A stretch of 64,000 nucleotides of DNA from Thalassolituus alkanivorans (GTDB lineage Bacteria > Pseudomonadota > Gammaproteobacteria > Pseudomonadales > Oceanobacteraceae). Positions 49,401-58,862 of this stretch are shown piece after piece. Each line of letters begins with the position of its first letter. The stretch's first letter is position 1. The position numbers and the translations under genes were made by a program. The notes below the pieces were generated by a model. It saw nothing but the letters and a program-made list of their open reading frames with translations, did no database searches and had not been told where the DNA came from. The DNA lies in NCBI RefSeq assembly GCF_020447205.1, contig NZ_JAJAEL010000001.1, forward strand, positions 43,956-107,955, read 5' to 3'.

Positions 49401-50597
49401 GGTTTCACTGAAGGTGCTCTGTTCGATATCAATATCAGTGGCGGCAATGCGGTCGATAACCCGCACATCACTGATCATTGGCTGAATAACCCGGATCACC
49501 AGCGACAGCGGCAGCGCACTGGCAGCCTTCTGGTCGGTGGCGGTAAAGGTCAGCAGTTTGTCACCGAGGTCGGCCATGGACGGAGTCCAGCTGAAACGCA
49601 CCGCGCTCGGGTTGCCCTGAGTCAGGCTGCTGACAGTGGCACCGGCAGGCAGGCCGAGGTTGTTGACGAACACTTCGTCGTTGAGGTCGCTGTCGCTCGC
49701 CTGAATATCCAGGGTCAGCGTCTGGCCAACTATGGCATTGATAATATCGCCGGTTGCCGGTGATGGTGGCTGATCAAATACCGGTGGCTGGTTATCGACG
49801 AAGTCGCGCAGGTTGATAATAAAATCGACCACCACGGCGCTGCGCGGCTGATCAAACTCATCCAGATCTTCGATGGTGACCGACAGGGCATAGAGTCCGA
49901 GAGGTTCGTTCTGGCTGCCGGCACTCCAGTCGACATAACCGGTGCTGGTATCCAGCGTTAAGCCGGTGGGATTACGTGAGATACCTGACTGGCCAAGTGG
50001 CGTCAGGCTCCAGCGCAGATGGTCATTGTCTTTATCAACGGCAGGGACAGAGAAACTGCAGTCACCACGGGCGCAGCTGACAATCGGTGGCAGGCTGCTG
50101 ACCGGAGAGCGGTTGCCGCTGCTCAGATCAACATTGGTATGCACCCGGTAATTACTGTTGGCAGAGTTACGCAGCGAGCCGATGCGGCAACAGACCGATA
50201 ACGATGCCACCCAGGGCTCGCCATTGCTGCGCACCTGTGACGGATATTCGTGGCGCACGGTGCCGGACTCCAGTCCGGCCTGACGGGCCTGACCGATAAC
50301 CCAGTCTTCCTGAGTGTTAAGGGCGATGACCTCAAACTCATAGTTAGCGGATTTACCATCGCCGAAGCTGATACCTGCCGGACGGAAGACACTGCCCAGC
50401 TGCAGGTTGCCGAAATAGCTGCGGCGGAAGGCCACCACAATACGGAAGTCGACGGTTGTTTCACTGATCTCGGGACGAGGCTCCCAGCTGATATGACCAT
50501 AGCGGGCATGGGAAGCCTGACTGGCAGGACTCAGCAGCACGGCGCACAGGCTCAGCAGAGCCAGGCACCAGATTTTAAAATGGGCCGGAAAAATCAT
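46470..50597 (-). CDS. Giant exported Ig/cadherin-like protein with amidotransferase-like fold
   Basis: A 1375-residue protein with a signal peptide (hydrophobic 9-24, cut near SQASHA). Residues about 30-170 are a Cys-containing beta domain; about 180-390 contain two cadherin/He-PIG-type Ig domains (VDKDNDHLRWSLTPLG and LTLDIQASDSDLNDEVFV). About 400-930 hold several further Ig or macroglobulin-like sandwiches. Residues about 940-1150 (LLQDAGWEYTLVHSADDF, then GKGLIVAGGFDKRN) resemble a class I glutamine-amidotransferase-like fold, with no obvious nucleophile Cys in the elbow. A short helical tail follows. ATG overlaps the preceding stop. Probably periplasmic or surface exposed. Confidence 0.75.
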   Translation of the reverse strand: MIFPAHFKIWCLALLSLCAVLLSPASQASHARYGHISWEPRPEISETTVDFRIVVAFRRSYFGNLQLGSVFRPAGISFGDGKSANYEFEVIALNTQEDWVIGQARQAGLESGTVRHEYPSQVRSNGEPWVASLSVCCRIGSLRNSANSNYRVHTNVDLSSGNRSPVSSLPPIVSCARGDCSFSVPAVDKDNDHLRWSLTPLGQSGISRNPTGLTLDTSTGYVDWSAGSQNEPLGLYALSVTIEDLDEFDQPRSAVVVDFIINLRDFVDNQPPVFDQPPSPATGDIINAIVGQTLTLDIQASDSDLNDEVFVNNLGLPAGATVSSLTQGNPSAVRFSWTPSMADLGDKLLTFTATDQKAASALPLSLVIRVIQPMISDVRVIDRIAATDIDIEQSTFSETPADVRLGTPVSEVEWRYPTFDVGQIADIRFDLKLHNLQPGETRLVIHELEMTYRDMNGNLIRDGLGSRAVQVSETVLALSTNTDRIQYRPQEQVIISSQVRNQDEGDTSSGFRLQIVDEQGVLVSQLNEQTLSFTSLEDKTINGYDFSIGNLIAGNYRVRAELLRADGRVTAVAEAPFSVVTNSGGALSLATSLYTDKPVYGRWDSVNLSARLQNTSSNAPLTTTRNELLVYAPDGTEVFRQSRDLGSLAPSSMEDFSFLLALNDASQGQYQAVWKTLDATSGQELSRSQAGFRVQSLALQELLGSVQAADSRIYHTGSTRCDFTVRNRAPEAALGTQLAYSLIQADSETLLQRTEISADIGRNDEFTWHTDFSAAGQAYGGYACVLEANINGTWQVLASDSFEVQAPEVSTALSSEGPGRVLVLTDAPRQCSALEDIRVGFDFGAELNTSQQIEIRLYGPDGKLLDTEIVSALDTEINHRHGKANTDLSVKAQASGQFEVLVQSSSGLGKEYRVEVSVKRNWLSKVEKSWTFDCSCDRPLTLNELYEDVSLLAWHPWHSDDDLRNADPFGPLNGPDVNEQNDFIEQLLQDAGWEYTLVHSADDFAREHRLGGYSSYLLLAERPQLHWQVQKELREAVFAGKGLIVAGGFDKRNLWLESALGVAVIGRHPWARELQVHNSDLSSAWNAQLPLADKVQGIWLTGAETLAEYALAGDDQQHNWHWLDKGEHKAHDIFDVKRRAITGYDYGKGRSLFFGFDLLLQATQAGADSSYAELILQALQQIQPDELPALGSAVLPLNVQWQNNRGAVSLVSELLLPEGAELLVPGIFAQQDEHWLATLTLAEQQTLASRLYIKLADRDGEQSIGLLTTTVDGNQQLQQAQASFAFGASATPELAATQALLDSLAWDYWYRLNYRHAWLKFKLAREAINKEHWYQAQTLLLLAADLLLVGHEDDVASARQQVQRHIQFVGEKLAQ

Positions 50598-53344
50598 TCG
50601 CCATCAACTCCTTTGATCAGAATGCGTACCTGTGAGCGGCGCTCGGCGCCCGGAATCAGTTGTTGCGGGGTGAGGTCCTGCTCCACCTGCAGGCGTACCG
50701 TTGGCGGCACGAACAGCTGTGCGGCCTCAGGGGTTCCCTGAGTGGCAGCCGTGTCGAGGGTCAGGGTCAGCGGGTAATTACCACTGCGGCTGATCTGTTG
50801 CTGCAGGTTTTCCAGCGTCAGCTGCAGATTGGTCTGCTCCGGCGTGATTTGCAGATCCTGACGACCACTGCTCAGGATCTGGTTGTCCGGGTCGGCCAGA
50901 GTCCAGCTGAGGCTGGCGTCGACCGGCACGTTGGAAGCATTACGCAGTAATGCCCCCAGCGTCAGATCGGCGTTGCTGTCGAGCAGGGCAAAGGCCGGAG
51001 TAATTTCTGCTGTCAGAGATGGCAGGGCCTGTGTCGGCTCGATCGGCAGAGGCGCTGCCGCTTCAGCCAGCACCTGGCTGGTGTCGGCGTCCAGAGCCTG
51101 AATGGTCACCCGGTATTGCCCGGGAGCCTGACGGCCGCTGTTCCAGCCCATGGCCAGCTCAACATGGCGGCTTTCATTCGGTGCCAGCACCTCAGTAGCG
51201 TCACTCAGATGCTGTTTGTAGTGTTCCCAGGCTTCGGCGTTATCGGTATCCGGTAACGCTGGCAGATCGGCCCCCGGGAAACGGTCAAGAATCTGGTTGT
51301 TGTTGTCGGTGATCAGCACATACAGCAGCAGGCGGCGCTCACGTACCGTGAGGTTGGTCAGCGTGGTGCTCAGTGCAACCCGCTGATAGGCGCCATAGGC
51401 TGGCTGGCCGGTGGTGACTTGGCTGACCTGAATGCCACCGGCGTTGGCTGGCATCAGGGCGATATCCATGGTCAGTGCGCGTGGCTGGCTGAGGCTGACC
51501 GGTGCGGAACCAAAGACGTAACCGGTGGCGTTGGCTCCGATCACAAACTCCAGACTGGTAATGCCGTCGAGCTGATAGAAGCCGTTACTGTCGGAGGTGG
51601 TGCTGCTGCCAAATACGCTGACCTGAGCACCCTCAATTGCGGCCCCGCTGTCGGCATCGGTAATTCGGCCGGTAATGCGGGTTGTGCTCACCGGCTCGCT
51701 GGCAGTCAGCAGGATATCTCCCAGTGCAGCGCGGCCGGTGGCCGGTACGACGACACTGAGCAGTACGCTGTCATAACCCGGGCGCGACAGCATAATCTGC
51801 TGCTCGCCTGCCAGCGGTGACGGGATGGTAAAGCGGCCATCGCTGCCGGACAGCACCGCTGAGGCATTACTCAGCTGCTCGGCCTGTACATCGGCCAGCG
51901 GTTGTCCGGTCGTGGCATCCAGCACCCGGCCAGACAGTTGCAGCGGCACGGTGGGTTCTGAATCCGGCTGCAGCTGCACAGAAAACTCTGCTGCGCTGCC
52001 GGCCACCAGATTGGCACTGGCGCTGACGCCATGGTAACCGCTGGCGCTGATCATCAGGCTGGCACTGCCAGCACCTGAGCTGAGCTGATAGGAACCATCG
52101 ACCGCGGTCAGGGTATCGGTTGTGGTGCCAGCCAGAGTGACCTGCACCAGAGCCTGAGCGACCGGCAGGCCGGTATTGGCATCGCTGACCACACCACGCA
52201 CCAGACTGGTGGTCGGCGCCAGATTCAGGCGGATATCGCCCAGATCAATCAGCTGCCCGGCTTTAACGTTCAGCGTCTGCGAGGCGGTCAGATAACCATC
52301 GGCTTCGTAGGTCAGGCGGTAGCTGCCTTCTTCCAGACCGTTAAGTACAAAGCTGCCTTGCGCATCGGATAACAGATCGGTAGCACTGAGCGGCGAGGTG
52401 GTAATACGTACATTAGCCAGCGGCTGTGCGCTGCCGGCATCGACCGTACGACCGCGAACCGTGGCCTTATCCGGTGCGGTTGGCAGGCTGATATTGGCAC
52501 TCAGATACAGCGCCTGTACGGCCAGCGCGGTGGTAAAGGCATCATCCTGCCAGGAGCCATTGCCCTGCTGCTGCAGTTTCAGCCAGCTGAGGGTGTTGGC
52601 GTAGCGGGTAACATCGGTGGTCAAAGGGACAACCGCGAGCAGGAACAGCGCCGCCTGCCAGTCACTCTGCCAGCTGCCGTTGGCGGCGCTCAGGCTGTAC
52701 AGATATTCCTGACCTTTATTCAGAGATTCACCGACGTTGTACACATAGAGATAAGGGGTAACAGCGCGCAGAGTCAGGGCGGTGATATAAGCGGAGGAGG
52801 CGGTGTCGCTATCGAGGGCAAAGCTGCCGTCACTGCGCTGCTGGGAGAGCAGGAAACCGATGGCTGCCGAGGTTGCCGGTGAGGCTCGGTTACCGGCATT
52901 GGCCAGTACCTGCAGAGCAAACAGGGTGTCGTAGACTGAGCTGTCGAAGCCGTTTTCGTCACCAAAGCCGCCATCACTGTTCTGCCGCAGCGCCAGTGTG
53001 GCCAGGTCGTCGGCGAACGGCTGGCTGAGGCGCAGGTTGGCGCTGATGCGCCGGCTCAGCAGCTCGGTCTCATGTGCATTGAGACCAGCCAGATAGGTTG
53101 CGAGCGTCTGGGTATTGAGATGATCCAGCTGCCCGGCACTGGCAAATGCCTGCAGAGCCTCGGTACTGGCCTGCCAGTCGGTGGCCGCCATGGTATTGCT
53201 GCGGAAGGATCCGTCCGCCTGCTGCTGGCTGCTGAGCCAGGCCAGTCCGCGGGTGATATCGTCAGACGTTGCGGAAGTGTGTGCGTGAAGCATGGCTGGC
53301 AGCAGTGCCAGCACAATATAGAAAACTCTGAACCAGACGTTCAT
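50594..53344 (-). CDS. Exported squalene-cyclase-repeat and carboxypeptidase-regulatory protein
   Basis: A 916-residue protein with a signal peptide (VWFRVFYIVLALLPAMLHA). Residues about 25-285 form alpha-alpha repeats with QW-like motifs QQQADGSF, QNSDGGFGD, QQRSDGSF and QQQGNGSWQDD, the prenyltransferase/squalene-cyclase toroid fold also used by thioester domains of alpha-2-macroglobulins. Four carboxypeptidase-regulatory beta domains follow (about 290-640; for example VSDANTGLPVAQALVQV and ITDADSGAAIEGAQVSV), then two Ig-like domains. No DxDD cyclase motif or CGEQ thioester is seen, so it is likely structural or binding. The ATG at 53344 has AGGGG upstream. First gene of the operon. Confidence 0.78.
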   Translation of the reverse strand: MNVWFRVFYIVLALLPAMLHAHTSATSDDITRGLAWLSSQQQADGSFRSNTMAATDWQASTEALQAFASAGQLDHLNTQTLATYLAGLNAHETELLSRRISANLRLSQPFADDLATLALRQNSDGGFGDENGFDSSVYDTLFALQVLANAGNRASPATSAAIGFLLSQQRSDGSFALDSDTASSAYITALTLRAVTPYLYVYNVGESLNKGQEYLYSLSAANGSWQSDWQAALFLLAVVPLTTDVTRYANTLSWLKLQQQGNGSWQDDAFTTALAVQALYLSANISLPTAPDKATVRGRTVDAGSAQPLANVRITTSPLSATDLLSDAQGSFVLNGLEEGSYRLTYEADGYLTASQTLNVKAGQLIDLGDIRLNLAPTTSLVRGVVSDANTGLPVAQALVQVTLAGTTTDTLTAVDGSYQLSSGAGSASLMISASGYHGVSASANLVAGSAAEFSVQLQPDSEPTVPLQLSGRVLDATTGQPLADVQAEQLSNASAVLSGSDGRFTIPSPLAGEQQIMLSRPGYDSVLLSVVVPATGRAALGDILLTASEPVSTTRITGRITDADSGAAIEGAQVSVFGSSTTSDSNGFYQLDGITSLEFVIGANATGYVFGSAPVSLSQPRALTMDIALMPANAGGIQVSQVTTGQPAYGAYQRVALSTTLTNLTVRERRLLLYVLITDNNNQILDRFPGADLPALPDTDNAEAWEHYKQHLSDATEVLAPNESRHVELAMGWNSGRQAPGQYRVTIQALDADTSQVLAEAAAPLPIEPTQALPSLTAEITPAFALLDSNADLTLGALLRNASNVPVDASLSWTLADPDNQILSSGRQDLQITPEQTNLQLTLENLQQQISRSGNYPLTLTLDTAATQGTPEAAQLFVPPTVRLQVEQDLTPQQLIPGAERRSQVRILIKGVDGE

Positions 53345-53589
53345 CGGTTGCCCCTGAGTTGTTGAAGCAGGCCTGAAAACAGGCATGCATCGTCCCTGAA
53401 AAGTCGGCGAGGCTACTGACCTGAAATGACAGGTTCAATCTTGTCTTACGATAATCATTCTTAAGTCTTAGGCCTGAATTGTCCTAATACAGCAATGATG
53501 ACGAAACAGCGTCAGCCGGGCCTCTACTTGCCGCTCCCGGCACCTTGTTGTAGGGTGCCGCCTTTCCCTTCATCTGCGGGTTTTCGTCC
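53345..53589. promoter_or_regulatory. Divergent promoter region, envelope operon and tsaC
   Basis: A 245-base gap between two divergent transcription units. An AT-rich core at 53441-53470 contains GATAATCATT (53450-53459), identical to one half of the Fur consensus; overall about 13 of 19 positions fit. No exact -35/-10 pair can be fixed by eye. Nothing else recognised. Confidence 0.35.
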
Positions 53590-54135
53590 GTGAATAAATG
53601 GCATCTTGAACTGGCTGCTCACAGCATCCGCTCCGGCGGTGTGCTGGCCTATCCGACCGAGGCGGTTTGGGGCCTGGGTTGCGATCCGCGCAACGAGGCG
53701 GCCATCAGCCGTATTCTTGAACTTAAGAGTCGTCCGGCGCACAAAGGATTAGTGCTGGTGGCATCCTCATTGCAACAGCTGGATGAGTTGTTGTTGCCGC
53801 TGAGTGACAGCGATCTGGCAACCGTTAATGCCACCTGGCCGGGCCCGGTGACCTGGGTGTTACCCTGCCGCCGTGAGGTATCACCATTATTACGTGGTCG
53901 CCATGAATCGCTGGCGGTACGTGTTACCGATCATCCGCTGGTGCGTGCACTCTGTGATGAAGTTGGCCCGCTGGTCTCGACCTCGGCCAATCCGGCGGGG
54001 CGCGAACCGGCACGTTCAGCATTGCGGGTGCGGCAATATTTTACCGACCGTTTGGATTATGTTTTGCCGGGAGCACTGGGTGGCCGTGCTCAGCCGTCGG
54101 AAATCCGCACGCTGACAGGTCAGCGTTTGCGTTAA
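53590..54135 (+). CDS. tsaC: Threonylcarbamoyl-AMP synthase TsaC
   Basis: A 181-residue Sua5/YciO/YrdC-family enzyme forming threonylcarbamoyl-AMP for the t6A37 modification of tRNA. Visible motifs are GGVLAYPTEAVWGLGCDP, LKSRPAHKGLVLVAS and VSTSANPAGREPA. GTG at 53590 is the start. It is the short TsaC form without the Sua5 C-terminal domain. First of tsaC-hemF-aroE. Confidence 0.95.
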   Translation: MNKWHLELAAHSIRSGGVLAYPTEAVWGLGCDPRNEAAISRILELKSRPAHKGLVLVASSLQQLDELLLPLSDSDLATVNATWPGPVTWVLPCRREVSPLLRGRHESLAVRVTDHPLVRALCDEVGPLVSTSANPAGREPARSALRVRQYFTDRLDYVLPGALGGRAQPSEIRTLTGQRLR

Positions 54136-54145
54136 CAGGCCCTGA

Positions 54146-55120
<975 letters not shown>

Positions 55121-55130
55121 GGCTGTAGTT

Positions 55131-55961
55131 ATGACTGATCTTTATGCCGTTGTGGGCAATCCCATTGGCCACAGTAAGTCGCCGCAGATTCATTCTGCAT
55201 TTGCCGCGCAGACCCGTCAGGATCTGCTTTATACCGCGCAACTGGTACCGCTCGACAGCTTCGAGCTGGCACTGGATAAATTCTTTAAACACGGCGGCTG
55301 TGGTGTCAACGTGACCGTGCCGTTTAAAGAAAATGCCTGGCGTTACGCCGATGAATTTACCCCGCGTGCACAGCGCGCGCAGGCGGTAAACACGCTGAAG
55401 AAAATGTCCGATGGCAGCATCCTGGCCGATAACACCGATGGTGTGGGTCTGGTACGCGATCTGACGGTGAATCATGGTGTGACATTAACCGGCAAACGTA
55501 TTTTGTTGCTGGGTGCCGGTGGTGCGGTGCGTGGTGTGCTGCAGCCCATTCTGGAACAGCAGCCGGCGGAGCTGATTATTGCCAACCGTACGCTGAGTAA
55601 AGCGCAAACGCTGGCTGCGGACTTTGCTGATTTAGGCAATATTAAAGCGGCAGCATTTGATGCACTACATGGCAGCTTCGATGTCATCATTAACGGTACA
55701 TCGGCCAGTCTGAGCGGCGATTTACCACCATTGTCTCCGGCGGTATTAACAGCGGAAACCGTTTGCTACGACATGATGTACAGCACGCAAACCACAGTGT
55801 TTAACCAGTGGGCGCTGGATAATGGCGTGGGCAAAGTGATTGATGGTTTAGGCATGCTGGTAGAACAGGCGGCTGAAGCCTTTGCTCTGTGGCGTGAAGT
55901 TCGTCCGGAAACCGCAACGGTGATTACAGTACTGCGTGGTGAGCGCCGTCAGCGCCGTTAA
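55131..55961 (+). CDS. aroE: Shikimate dehydrogenase
   Basis: A 276-residue NADP-dependent enzyme reducing 3-dehydroshikimate. Motifs are [15 protein letters not shown] (substrate site), [11 protein letters not shown] with the catalytic Lys, and the nucleotide-binding [13 protein letters not shown]. Ten bases after hemF, and its stop overlaps a possible ATG of the next gene. Confidence 0.97.
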   Translation: MTDLYAVVGNPIGHSKSPQIHSAFAAQTRQDLLYTAQLVPLDSFELALDKFFKHGGCGVNVTVPFKENAWRYADEFTPRAQRAQAVNTLKKMSDGSILADNTDGVGLVRDLTVNHGVTLTGKRILLLGAGGAVRGVLQPILEQQPAELIIANRTLSKAQTLAADFADLGNIKAAAFDALHGSFDVIINGTSASLSGDLPPLSPAVLTAETVCYDMMYSTQTTVFNQWALDNGVGKVIDGLGMLVEQAAEAFALWREVRPETATVITVLRGERRQRR

Positions 55962-56011
55962 TGCGCGCTGACGGCATTTCTGATCCGCCTGATTTTTTAT
56001 GGAAACCTTTA

Positions 56012-56710
56012 ATGACCACCACCTCAAGCAGCAAGAAGAATCATAATTTTTTCAGTAATCTGCTGTTCAATATCGTTATCCCAACACTGATTCTCACCAA
56101 AGCCAGTGGTGACGATATGCTTGGCCCTACACTGGGAGTTATCGTGGCGCTGGCATTCCCGCTGGCCTTTGGTCTGTGGGATCTGAAAACCGCCGGTAAA
56201 GTAAACGCCTTTTCGATACTGGGTATCGTCAGTGTATTACTGACCGGTGGTATCAGTTTGCTGCAGTTGCCGCCGGAATATCTTGCGGTGAAAGAAGCAT
56301 TAATTCCGGGTCTGATTGGCATTGCGGTATTGCTGACCCTGAATACCCGTTATTCGTTATTGCGCATGATTATTCTGAATGACGAAGTCATCGACACAGA
56401 AAAACTGCAGCAGGCAATTGCCGAACACGGTGAGGAAGAGAATTTTCAGCGTCACCTGACGATGGCCAATAAAATTATCGCCGCCTCGTTTTTTCTGTCA
56501 TCAGCGCTGAATTATGGTCTGGCGCGCTATATGGTAACCGCCATGCCAGGCACCGAAGAATATAACGAACAGCTGGGTGCGATGACGGCGATGAGCTATC
56601 CGGTGATTGTGCTGCCGAGCATGATTATTCTGGTCCTGGCGATCTGGTATTTATTCCGCAATATCCACAAAGCAACTGGTCGCGGACTGGAAGATTTTAT
56701 GCGGCAGTAA
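56012..56710 (+). CDS. VC0807-family integral membrane protein
   Basis: A 232-residue polytopic membrane protein with about six hydrophobic segments, resembling the VC0807/intracellular-septation-related family (pattern TLGVIVALAFPLAFGLWDL and LNTRYSLLRMI). Role not established. Two starts are possible: ATG at 55961, overlapping the aroE stop, or ATG at 56012 with GGAAA upstream; the latter begins closer to the first membrane segment and is preferred. Last gene of the tsaC-hemF-aroE unit. Confidence 0.75.
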   Translation: MTTTSSSKKNHNFFSNLLFNIVIPTLILTKASGDDMLGPTLGVIVALAFPLAFGLWDLKTAGKVNAFSILGIVSVLLTGGISLLQLPPEYLAVKEALIPGLIGIAVLLTLNTRYSLLRMIILNDEVIDTEKLQQAIAEHGEEENFQRHLTMANKIIAASFFLSSALNYGLARYMVTAMPGTEEYNEQLGAMTAMSYPVIVLPSMIILVLAIWYLFRNIHKATGRGLEDFMRQ

Positions 56711-56737
56711 GCTTGGCGCAGAGACATAAGAGATATA

Positions 56738-56765
56738 AAAAAACCGCGCCGGAGCGCGGTTTTTT
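56738..56765. terminator. Bidirectional intrinsic terminator
   Basis: CCGCGC-CGGA-GCGCGG with an A run on the left and T6 on the right, between the VC0807-family gene and the convergent choice-of-anchor-I gene. Confidence 0.88.
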
Positions 56766-56779
56766 CACCAATGCAGCCG

Positions 56780-58642
56780 TTACAGTGCAGCACTGCTGAA
56801 ATTCAGCTGATACACACTGGTTGTTCCACTCACTTCATTACCCACAGCAATAAAATGCTTACCGGCACGGCTGAAGTAGTCGATAGACTCCGGGCCTAAA
56901 TCGCCGGCGGCGCTGTTGTAGGTATCGTTATCGCATTCGCCATCAGCATTCACTTGGGTGCATACCGCAGCGGTAAAATCGCGGTTATTCAGATAGCTCT
57001 GGAATACCGGTGCCTGCGGGTTGCTGATGTCATACACCATGATGCCGCCCTGACGTTCCAGACCCACGAACGCAAAAATACGGCCGTTAATGCTGGCCAC
57101 TTCGATGGCTTCCGGCTCGGTGCCTTTATCATCGCTGCGGTTGTCGGCGGTTTCTGCGGTTAAATTCACTTCGTTGTCGGCATTAAAATTATCCGGCTCA
57201 ACGGCAAACACACGCTTGGCAATATCGTCGCCACTGTCATATACCAGTTCCGCATTGCTGTTCCAGATGGAAAACGAACGCGCGCCGTAAGCGTACAGGG
57301 TGTCGCCTGCGCCGATACTCTCACGGTCGTTAATCAATTTAAGACGCTTCAGCTGGTCGTTATCATTGAGGGCGGCTTTTAACGGATGGGCATCATCGAC
57401 GATATCAAACAGATCGCCACCGCGGGCTTCGTCGATATGAGAAATACAGTCGTCGCTTTCGTTGGCGTATTTCTGCGCGTCTTCGTCTTTGCCACCAACT
57501 GAATAGTCTTTGCCATCCCAGCTGTGATTGGCCGCATCACAAGCCTGCTGTGTGGTTTCGTAAATATACTCGCGTCCGTCGCCTTCGTTGGCAGAGACAA
57601 TATAGGTTTCGTTATTCAGTTCAAAGCTGGCAATGGTGTCCGGCATATACAGACCAGCCAGTTGCTCGTAGCTGGCAAACTGACCTGCCATACCGTCTTT
57701 ATTGGAAGGGTCCAGCTGGTTTCCGGATGCTGTATTCCACGATTTTTCTCCCAGCGCTTTAATACTCTCTACACGGGCGTTGGCCACATCAATAATGGCC
57801 ATGGCGTTGTTTTCCTGCAGCGCGACCCAGGCTTTGCTGCCGTCGCTGTTCAGGGTCAGATATTCCGGCTCCAGATCCTGTGCCACGCTGGTACCCGCCG
57901 GGCCGGAAATACGCACGCCGGCGGGTAATTCAGCAGCCCGGCTGCCACCGTTATTAAAATCGGTAAACAGCACTTGCTGTACCACGGCTTTATCGGCACT
58001 GAAGCCTTTATTTAAATCGACAATGGTGATCGAACCCTGTGGGTCATTTTGATAATCACCGCTTGGTTCGCCTTCGTTGGCGCTCAGAATATAACGGCCA
58101 TCGGCTGACAGGGTGACCATATCCGGCAGGCTGCCCGCTGGGTACGTTGCCAGCAGGCTCAGATCGTCAGAGCGGTACAGCGCAATCAGACCGGCATCCT
58201 GTTTTACTTTGGCTTCAATGGCGACGGCAACCAAACCATTTTTGGCTGAGACGCTGTTGGCGGCACCAATTTCAATACCTGCGGCAGTGGCTGCAGAGGC
58301 CAGATTGATACTGCCTTTTTTCGTCGGTGCGCTGTTGGTTTGCGCCAGTGATAAAACATCAATGGTGGCGTCTTTGGCGTTCACCACATAAAGCTGATCA
58401 GAACAGCTGTCATAGCTGACAATTTCTGCCGAGCTGGTGGCAAAGTCATTACCAGATTCATAGCTGTCGATCAGTGTCAGTTGCAGAGTCCCGGTTGCGC
58501 TGGACGCAGCGGCTTTTTCTACGCTGGCGCACTGAATACCCAGCTCAGCCAGTGGGCTTTTATTACTGCTTTTATTGTCGTCACCACCACAGGCGGCCAG
58601 CAGAGCCGTGCTTACTGCAACAGCCAGAAACTTCGGGTTCAT
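56780..58642 (-). CDS. Choice-of-anchor I family lipoprotein
   Basis: A 620-residue protein with lipobox LLAAC (Cys about residue 18) followed by Gly-Asp-Asp. The body matches the choice-of-anchor-I type: repeated beta-propeller-like units such as YSSDDLS-type strands, MVTLSADGRYILSANEGEP, DIASFELNNETYIVSANEGDGREY, GTEPEAIEVASINGRIFAFVGLER and LGPESIDYFSRAGKHFIAVGNE. Such proteins are often annotated near alkaline phosphatases but their catalytic status is unclear. A candidate Pho box lies 45 bases upstream. Convergent with the aroE unit and divergent from the lipoprotein gene at 58863. Confidence 0.85.
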   Translation of the reverse strand: MNPKFLAVAVSTALLAACGGDDNKSSNKSPLAELGIQCASVEKAAASSATGTLQLTLIDSYESGNDFATSSAEIVSYDSCSDQLYVVNAKDATIDVLSLAQTNSAPTKKGSINLASAATAAGIEIGAANSVSAKNGLVAVAIEAKVKQDAGLIALYRSDDLSLLATYPAGSLPDMVTLSADGRYILSANEGEPSGDYQNDPQGSITIVDLNKGFSADKAVVQQVLFTDFNNGGSRAAELPAGVRISGPAGTSVAQDLEPEYLTLNSDGSKAWVALQENNAMAIIDVANARVESIKALGEKSWNTASGNQLDPSNKDGMAGQFASYEQLAGLYMPDTIASFELNNETYIVSANEGDGREYIYETTQQACDAANHSWDGKDYSVGGKDEDAQKYANESDDCISHIDEARGGDLFDIVDDAHPLKAALNDNDQLKRLKLINDRESIGAGDTLYAYGARSFSIWNSNAELVYDSGDDIAKRVFAVEPDNFNADNEVNLTAETADNRSDDKGTEPEAIEVASINGRIFAFVGLERQGGIMVYDISNPQAPVFQSYLNNRDFTAAVCTQVNADGECDNDTYNSAAGDLGPESIDYFSRAGKHFIAVGNEVSGTTSVYQLNFSSAAL

Positions 58643-58686
58643 AGTATCTCCGCTTAAAGTTAATTCATTTTATTGGCGCAGAGGAT

Positions 58687-58704
58687 GGGACGGATTTATT
58701 ACAG
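58687..58704 (-). promoter_or_regulatory. Candidate Pho box
   Basis: On the minus strand, CTGTAAT-AAAT-CCGTCCC compares with the Pho box CTGTCAT-n4-CTGTCAT: 6 of 7 in the first half and 4 of 7 in the second, with correct spacing, 45 bases before the choice-of-anchor-I gene. Weak second half, so tentative. Confidence 0.3.
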
Positions 58705-58862
58705 ACATGTGACGATTTGATCAGAGAAATACATATCCGGGTAATCTGCTGCTGACAGGCCAGCGTAAAAAAATCAGGGCATTACAAGCCACAATCGTTC
58801 TGGCGTGGCTGGATCGTCTTAAAATGAGACGGTATATTCGCGGAAAAATCCGGGGACATTTT

